Of a stretch of DNA of 64,000 bases, positions 59,511 to 64,000 are shown one piece after another. The DNA comes from Siphonodentalium dalli (Eukaryota; Mollusca; Scaphopoda; Gadilida; Siphonodentaliidae). A program made the translations under genes and the position numbers. A model generated the notes under the pieces. The model made no database searches, was not told the origin of the DNA, and saw only the letters and a program-made list of their open reading frames with translations. The DNA is taken from the NCBI GenBank assembly GCA_032622095.1, contig CP136061.1:8008734-8072733 (forward strand), written 5' to 3'. The stretch's first letter is position 1, and every line of letters begins with the position of its first letter.

Positions 59511-60645
59511 AAGAATAGATGTCTCGTTAGAGCCACATCTAAAAATAGAATCTTTGGGTCTAAAATTGGTTGTACTATAATATTCCCAAAACTTCCAAAA
59601 TATCAAAACCCCAAAAAAAATTTCAAAACTTCCAAACAATTTATTTTTTCCAAAAAATTTCAAAACCCTAAAATTAATTTTTTCCACAAAAAAATTCAAA
59701 ACCCCCAAATTTCAAAAAAAAGAAAAAATTTCAAAACCCTCAAAATACTTTCTCTAAAAAAAAGTTTAAATAAAAAATTTATAACGAGTTTTTCGGTTTC
59801 TGATAATCTCGATATTAAAAAATATCGAATGTTAAATTATTTGCGCGTAATATCTTTCGTTATTTTTTTGTTCAACCAATGTTTCAATGTATTTATTAAT
59901 CGATGTTTAGAAATATCTTTATACCAATTATATGTGTATGGACAGTCGCTGTAATGTTGGACATTGTGACCAACGGTATGAATGCATACATTCCAGTGTT
60001 TAACGGACGCAGTTCATATAATTGTCATACATGAAAATAGACACCATTACTTTTACATAAATAATAAAGAGCGTTTATTCTTTACTTATCTCTATATGAA
60101 GTTATTGAGTATATGACAGGCGTGTATTTTCGTGAATTATTGGAAGTATTGAAATGTACTATGTTGAATCACTAACGGTCGAAAATGGTAAGGCGAAATT
60201 ACAACCCCCCAGAATGAACTGTCATATTGAATGAATGATGATTTAATCTCAGCCATTTTTTTTACATGGAACATGAGCGATGTACACGCAATCACACACG
60301 CCACATTGGTCGTGTGTCACACCTTTGCTTTACCAAATGAATTCTATTATTTCCCCGGTCACAGCTATATGGTATTCAGAAAACATATCGATTTAATGTC
60401 TGAACAAACGAGTTAGTATCAATTAAGGTTGATAAACTGTGTCATTCACACGATAATTAGTTAGCCAAAACATGCATACATATTACGTCAGGTCGTGAGA
60501 CACTCAATTATAGAAATTGCTTTGATGACATTGTTATAACAACATTACGTAATAACCCCTTATCACTCCATTCACACTTACGACCATTTTGTATGCCGAA
60601 AACTCCAGGTAGCACCGATGATGTAACATTATATCACTGCTATTG
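59511..60645. other. Gene-free stretch with an A/C-rich low-complexity tract
   Basis: About 59580-59760 repeats TTTCAAAACCCYMAAAA-type words degenerately; the 169-residue frame through it (59445-59954) is low-complexity. Nothing else is recognised. Confidence 0.55.
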
Positions 60646-61200
60646 TACCAATGATAGGTTCAGACATGTCAACAGCTACAGGCATTATCATAGGGTTATA
60701 CTGTCTTGCATGTACACACGCTATGACATCATTAAAGGCGGACAATCCACTCACGGTGTGACAACAGATACAGACATAGGCATAGTGTTATACTATCTTA
60801 CATGTACACACGCTATGACATCATTCGAAGGGGCAATAGACTCAAGGAGTTAATGTGACACGAAACAAGGGACGTGATGTAATATTGGTGTTTGAATCTT
60901 AAAGGAACACAAGACACTCTAAAGGGACATGCATTATGAATGAATGTTAACAATACAAGCACACGAATGAAGAGCGTTGAACATATACAAAATTACTACA
61001 CGAATGAACCTTGAAATTTATATTTCACATCTTACCAACAGCTACAGACATAATCATAGTGTTATACTGTCTTGCATGTACACACGCTATGACATCATTA
61101 AAGGCGGACAATCCACTCACGGTGTGACAACAGATACGGACATAGGCATAGTGTTATACAGTCTTCTATGTACCCACGCTATGACACCATTAACGTACAT
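60646..61200. repeat. Duplicated segment, left set
   Basis: Units share ACAGCTACAGRCATWATCAT, GTACACACGCTATGACATCA, TTAAAGGCGGACAATCCACT and ACGAATGAAGAGCGTTGAAC. One whole unit of about 370 bp and the start of a second (61041) precede the ATGAGCAA array. The set continues at 62710-63260. Confidence 0.85.
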
Positions 61201-61234
61201 TGGATGTTAGGTCTATGACTCTTGAGTATGCACC

Positions 61235-62057
61235 AATCAATGAGCAAATGAGCAAAAAAAATGAGCAAATGAGCAAAAAAAATGAGCACATGAGCAAGAA
61301 AATGAGCAAATGAGCAAGAAAATGAGCAAATGAGCAATAAAATGAGCAAATGAGCAATAAAAATGAGCAAATGAGCAAAAAAATGAGCAAATGAGCAAGA
61401 AAATGAGCAAATGAGCAATAAAATGAGCAAATGAGCAAGAAAATGAGCAAATGAGCAATACAAATGAGCAAATGAGCAAAAAAATGAGCAAATGAGCAAT
61501 AAAAATGAGCAAATGAGCAAAAAAATGAGCAAATGAGCAAGAAAATGAGCAAATGAGCAAGAAAATGAGCAAATGAGCAATAAAAATGAGCAAATGAGCA
61601 AATAAATGAGCAAATGAGCAAAAAAAATGAGCAAATGAGCAAGAAAATGAGCAATAAAAATGAGCAAATGAGCAAAAAAATGAGCAAATGAGCAAGAAAA
61701 TGAGCAAATGAGCAAGAAAATGAGCAAATGAGCAATACAAATGAGCAAATGAGCAAACAAATGAGCAAATGAGCAAAAAAATGAGCAAATGAGCAAGAAA
61801 ATGAGCAAATGAGCAATAAAAATGAGCAAATGAGCAAAAAAATGAGCAAATGAGCAAGAAAATGAGCAAATGAGCAATAAAAATGAGCAAATGAGCAAAA
61901 AAATGAGCAAATGAGCAAAAAAATGAGCAAATGAGCAAGAAAATGAGCAAATGAGCAATAAAAATGAGCAAATGAGCAAATAAATGAGCAAATGAGCAAA
62001 AAAAATGAGCAATAAAATGAGCAAATGAGCAATAAAAATGAGCAAATGAACAAAAAA
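61235..62057. repeat. ATGAGCAA array, about 820 bp
   Basis: ATGAGCAA words alternate with short AAAA, GAAA, ATAA or ATAAA spacers, giving a period of about 17-18 bp. On the minus strand this yields hydrophobic FAHLLIFLLICSF frames of up to 358 codons that mimic membrane proteins, but all three minus frames are similarly open, as expected of a repeat. Confidence 0.95.
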
Positions 62058-62709
62058 ATGGGGCATACCTGTATGTAGGCCTATCAGTGGATGAATAGTC
62101 TGCCGGAGAAGTACTGTGTAGACAGGTCTTGACGGTAAGAGAGTCAGACGAGAAGTGAAGTCTTGGCTATTAAAACATAGTAATGCGATAGCGAACATCA
62201 AACGAGTCTGCGCACACATATCTGTCAAAAGGATACAATAGCAGTCATTGGTCAATTTATCCCCGGTGTCAGCTCAGTACCCAATCGGGACGAAGCCGAA
62301 GGTCAACTCATTTTTTTTTTTGCTCATTATAGTACGTCACTTGGACATTTTATCAGTTTATCACGTGATCACTAAATGTGGCAATCGGGTATCCACCGAT
62401 GCCTGCAATTTATTATTTATAATAATTGGACTCATTGATCTCACGTAAATAATACTCTTAGTTGTTCCAATAAAATAGTTATCAAATTCGATCACCAATA
62501 GATTTGACTGTGGAATATAATGACCTTTAACTTATTTATCGATCTATGTTAGAACATGGTCTTAACAAAAAACTTGACCATAACAAAAATTACCTTACAT
62601 TTAGGCATGAATCTAATTAGACCATACGTAAATATTGTCAGCTTATCGTCTGATGAGCAAATCCGATGTTTATCAAAAATAGTACAACTTCCAGTTGGTA
62701 ATTACTCTT
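62058..62709. other. Gene-free spacer
   Basis: No feature is recognised. Confidence 0.5.
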
Positions 62710-63260
62710 ACGAATGAAGAGCGTTGAACATATACGAAATTACTACACGAATGAACTGAAATTTATATTTTCACATCTTACCAACAACAGATACAGACAT
62801 AGTCATAGTGTTATACTATCTTACATGTACCCATGCTATGACATCATTCGAATGGGCAATACACTCAAGGAGTTAAAGTGACACGAAACAAGGGACGTGA
62901 TGTAATATTGGTGTATGAATCTTAAAGGAACACAAGACACTCTAAAGGGACACTCATTATGAAGGAATGTTAACAATACAAGCGCACGAATGAAGAGCGT
63001 TGAACATATACGAAATTACTACACGAATGAATTGAACCTTGAAATTTATATTTCACATCTTACCAACAACAGCTACAGGCATTATCATAGGGTTATACTG
63101 TCTTGCATATACACACGCTATGACATCATTAAAGGCGGACAATCCACTCACGGTGTGACAACAGATACAGACATAGGCATAGTGTTATACAGTCTTCTAT
63201 GTACCAATGCTATGACATAATTAAAGGGGGATAATACACGCACGGTGTGGAATGTTAAAG
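62710..63260. repeat. Duplicated segment, right set
   Basis: ACGAATGAAGAGCGTTGAAC begins units at 62713 and 62986 (273 bp apart); an earlier one starts at 60964. The units match 60646-61200 closely (for example AAGGGACGTGATGTAATATTGG). The ATGAGCAA array and 650 bp of other DNA therefore lie inside a locally duplicated block. Confidence 0.85.
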
Positions 63261-63350
63261 TGACACGCGGTAAGGGACGTGGTGTAATATTGGTGAAACC
63301 CCCTCCCCCACTTATAGATATATAACGAAGACGAGAATAACATGTTGATG

Positions 63351-63726
63351 AAGTTTATTGAAATTTAATCATTGTCTGAATCTTCGCCCGTTAGATTTAC
63401 TTCTAAGAGTTTCTTGAATTTTCTCATCGCTTCATCCGCAGCCCATTCATTATTATATCCGTGTTTGGTCAGTTTGACCATTTTCTTCATGATAGCGTTA
63501 TGTATGCGGGATGTTTTCAATCGATGCTGGTATTCTAGAAGTTTATTGAAATTTAATCATTGTCTGAATCTTCGCCCGTTAGATTTACTGCTAAGAGTTT
63601 CTTGAATTTTCTCATCGCTTCATCCGCAGCCCATTCATTATTATATCCGTGTTTGGTCAGTTTGACCATTTTCTTCATGATAGCGTTATGTATGCGGGAT
63701 GTTTTCAATCGATGCTGGTATTCTAT
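63351..63726. repeat. 188-bp tandem duplication of a gene's 3' end
   Basis: 63351-63538 and 63539-63726 are almost identical, with one substitution seen (TTCTAAGAG against TGCTAAGAG). Each copy holds the last coding bases, the stop and the AATAAA of the minus-strand gene. The distal copy (63351-63538) lies beyond the first stop and poly(A) signal. Confidence 0.95.
63542..63547 (-). terminator. Poly(A) signal AATAAA
   Basis: AATAAA on the minus strand begins 5 nt past the stop codon at 63553-63555, an unusually short 3' UTR. A second, duplicated signal is at 63354-63359. Confidence 0.6.
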
Positions 63727-64000
63727 CAATCGTCTGTAACTTTTGAGAAAGAGAGAAAACTCTGTGTCGATGCGTTCTAGCTGAGCTTTTCCATCATCCT
63801 CTTCTCCCGACACGCCCTCTTCTTCCATCAGTTGATCAAACTTATCAGACAATGCTTTCACATCATCGATGACGCGTTTCATCATACTTTTGAATGTGTT
63901 CATCTCATTGACGCATCGCGCAGCTTTCTTACGGCCGAATACCGTTCTACTACCGGCGATAGTATCATCCTCTGAATCTGATAGAGTTCCCCGTTCATCT
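63553..64000 (-). CDS. Unknown charged helical protein, 3' part (5' end outside the window)
   Basis: The frame is open from the window edge to the stop, 148 codons in view. A Met at 63903 is internal, because codons upstream (DERGTLSDSEDD and on to NE) are also open. The protein is rich in Lys, Glu and Asp. An acidic stretch (SDSEDD) comes first, then a helical, coiled-coil-like part around MKRVIDDVKALSDKFDQLME, another acidic patch (SGEEDDGK), a basic helix region (LKSYRRLIEYQHRLKTSR), and an acidic end GEDSDND. No family is recognised. A poly(A) signal right after the stop and normal amino-acid composition support a real gene or a retrocopy. Confidence 0.6.
   Translation of the reverse strand, partial: DERGTLSDSEDDTIAGSRTVFGRKKAARCVNEMNTFKSMMKRVIDDVKALSDKFDQLMEEEGVSGEEDDGKAQLERIDTEFSLFLKSYRRLIEYQHRLKTSRIHNAIMKKMVKLTKHGYNNEWAADEAMRKFKKLLAVNLTGEDSDND

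Noticed and set aside
61179-62255. 358-codon minus-strand ORF as a multi-pass membrane protein
   Set aside because: The hydrophobicity comes from the ATGAGCAA array, and all three minus frames give similar products.

Overview
The window looks like non-coding, repeat-dense nuclear DNA of an invertebrate animal, most likely a lophotrochozoan and perhaps a mollusc. The reasons are the AT-rich background with introns and TATA-type promoters, the absence of operons, the piggyBac-like, PIF/Harbinger-like and CR1-like elements, a glycine-rich secreted protein of the kind seen in shell or mucus matrices, and kilobase-scale minisatellites. The species cannot be named from the sequence. Genes are very sparse. 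The best are a secreted Gly-rich protein that appears split into an exon at 4791-5087 and a phase-compatible exon at 13189-13710, a partial unknown gene leaving the right edge (minus strand, 63553 to beyond 64000), and a short THAP-like zinc-finger start at 44491.

Layout. 1-5.1 kb: a piggyBac-like non-autonomous element (1663-3241), a LINE 3' fragment (3529-4254, minus) and the first Gly-rich exon. 5.2-13.2 kb, the presumed intron: a TIR element (5476-6269), several minisatellites (6.5-8.5 and 9.6-11.5 kb), a 383-bp direct duplication, foldback elements and a piggyBac-like MITE (12381-12757). 13.2-13.7 kb: the second Gly-rich exon. 14.6-35 kb: a stack of transposons. Copies of one 3-kb family (14644-17861, 17862-18485, 20148-21711 and, inverted, 27143-33957) surround a foldback element, a frameshifted transposon-associated gene (22452-23600) and a 40-bp array split by a Harbinger-like MITE. 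The right-hand copy sits inside an 8.06-kb element with TTA target duplications (26941-35003) and is itself interrupted by a 3.05-kb element with TTG duplications, which in turn carries a CR1-like LINE tail.

35-37.6 kb is gene-poor single-copy DNA. 37.8-41.7 kb is a 3.9-kb array of a 24-bp unit that is open on both strands and gives the longest, probably spurious, ORFs. 44.5-46.4 kb is the THAP-like start running into a 21-bp array. 46.8-57 kb holds two composite hairpin MITEs and a relative, two more arrays (48.8-49.9 and 50.3-52.5 kb), a diverged 140-bp repeat field and a CR1-like LINE cut by a MITE. 57-64 kb holds a 250-bp inverted repeat, a repeated segment split by an ATGAGCAA array, and the partial right-edge gene whose 3' end, with its poly(A) signal, is duplicated in tandem.

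The genes show no common pathway. The window is chiefly a record of transposon nesting and minisatellite growth. Its most unusual signal is a 69-bp near-perfect hairpin (seven full copies) that forms a paired module shared by two otherwise unrelated transposon families.
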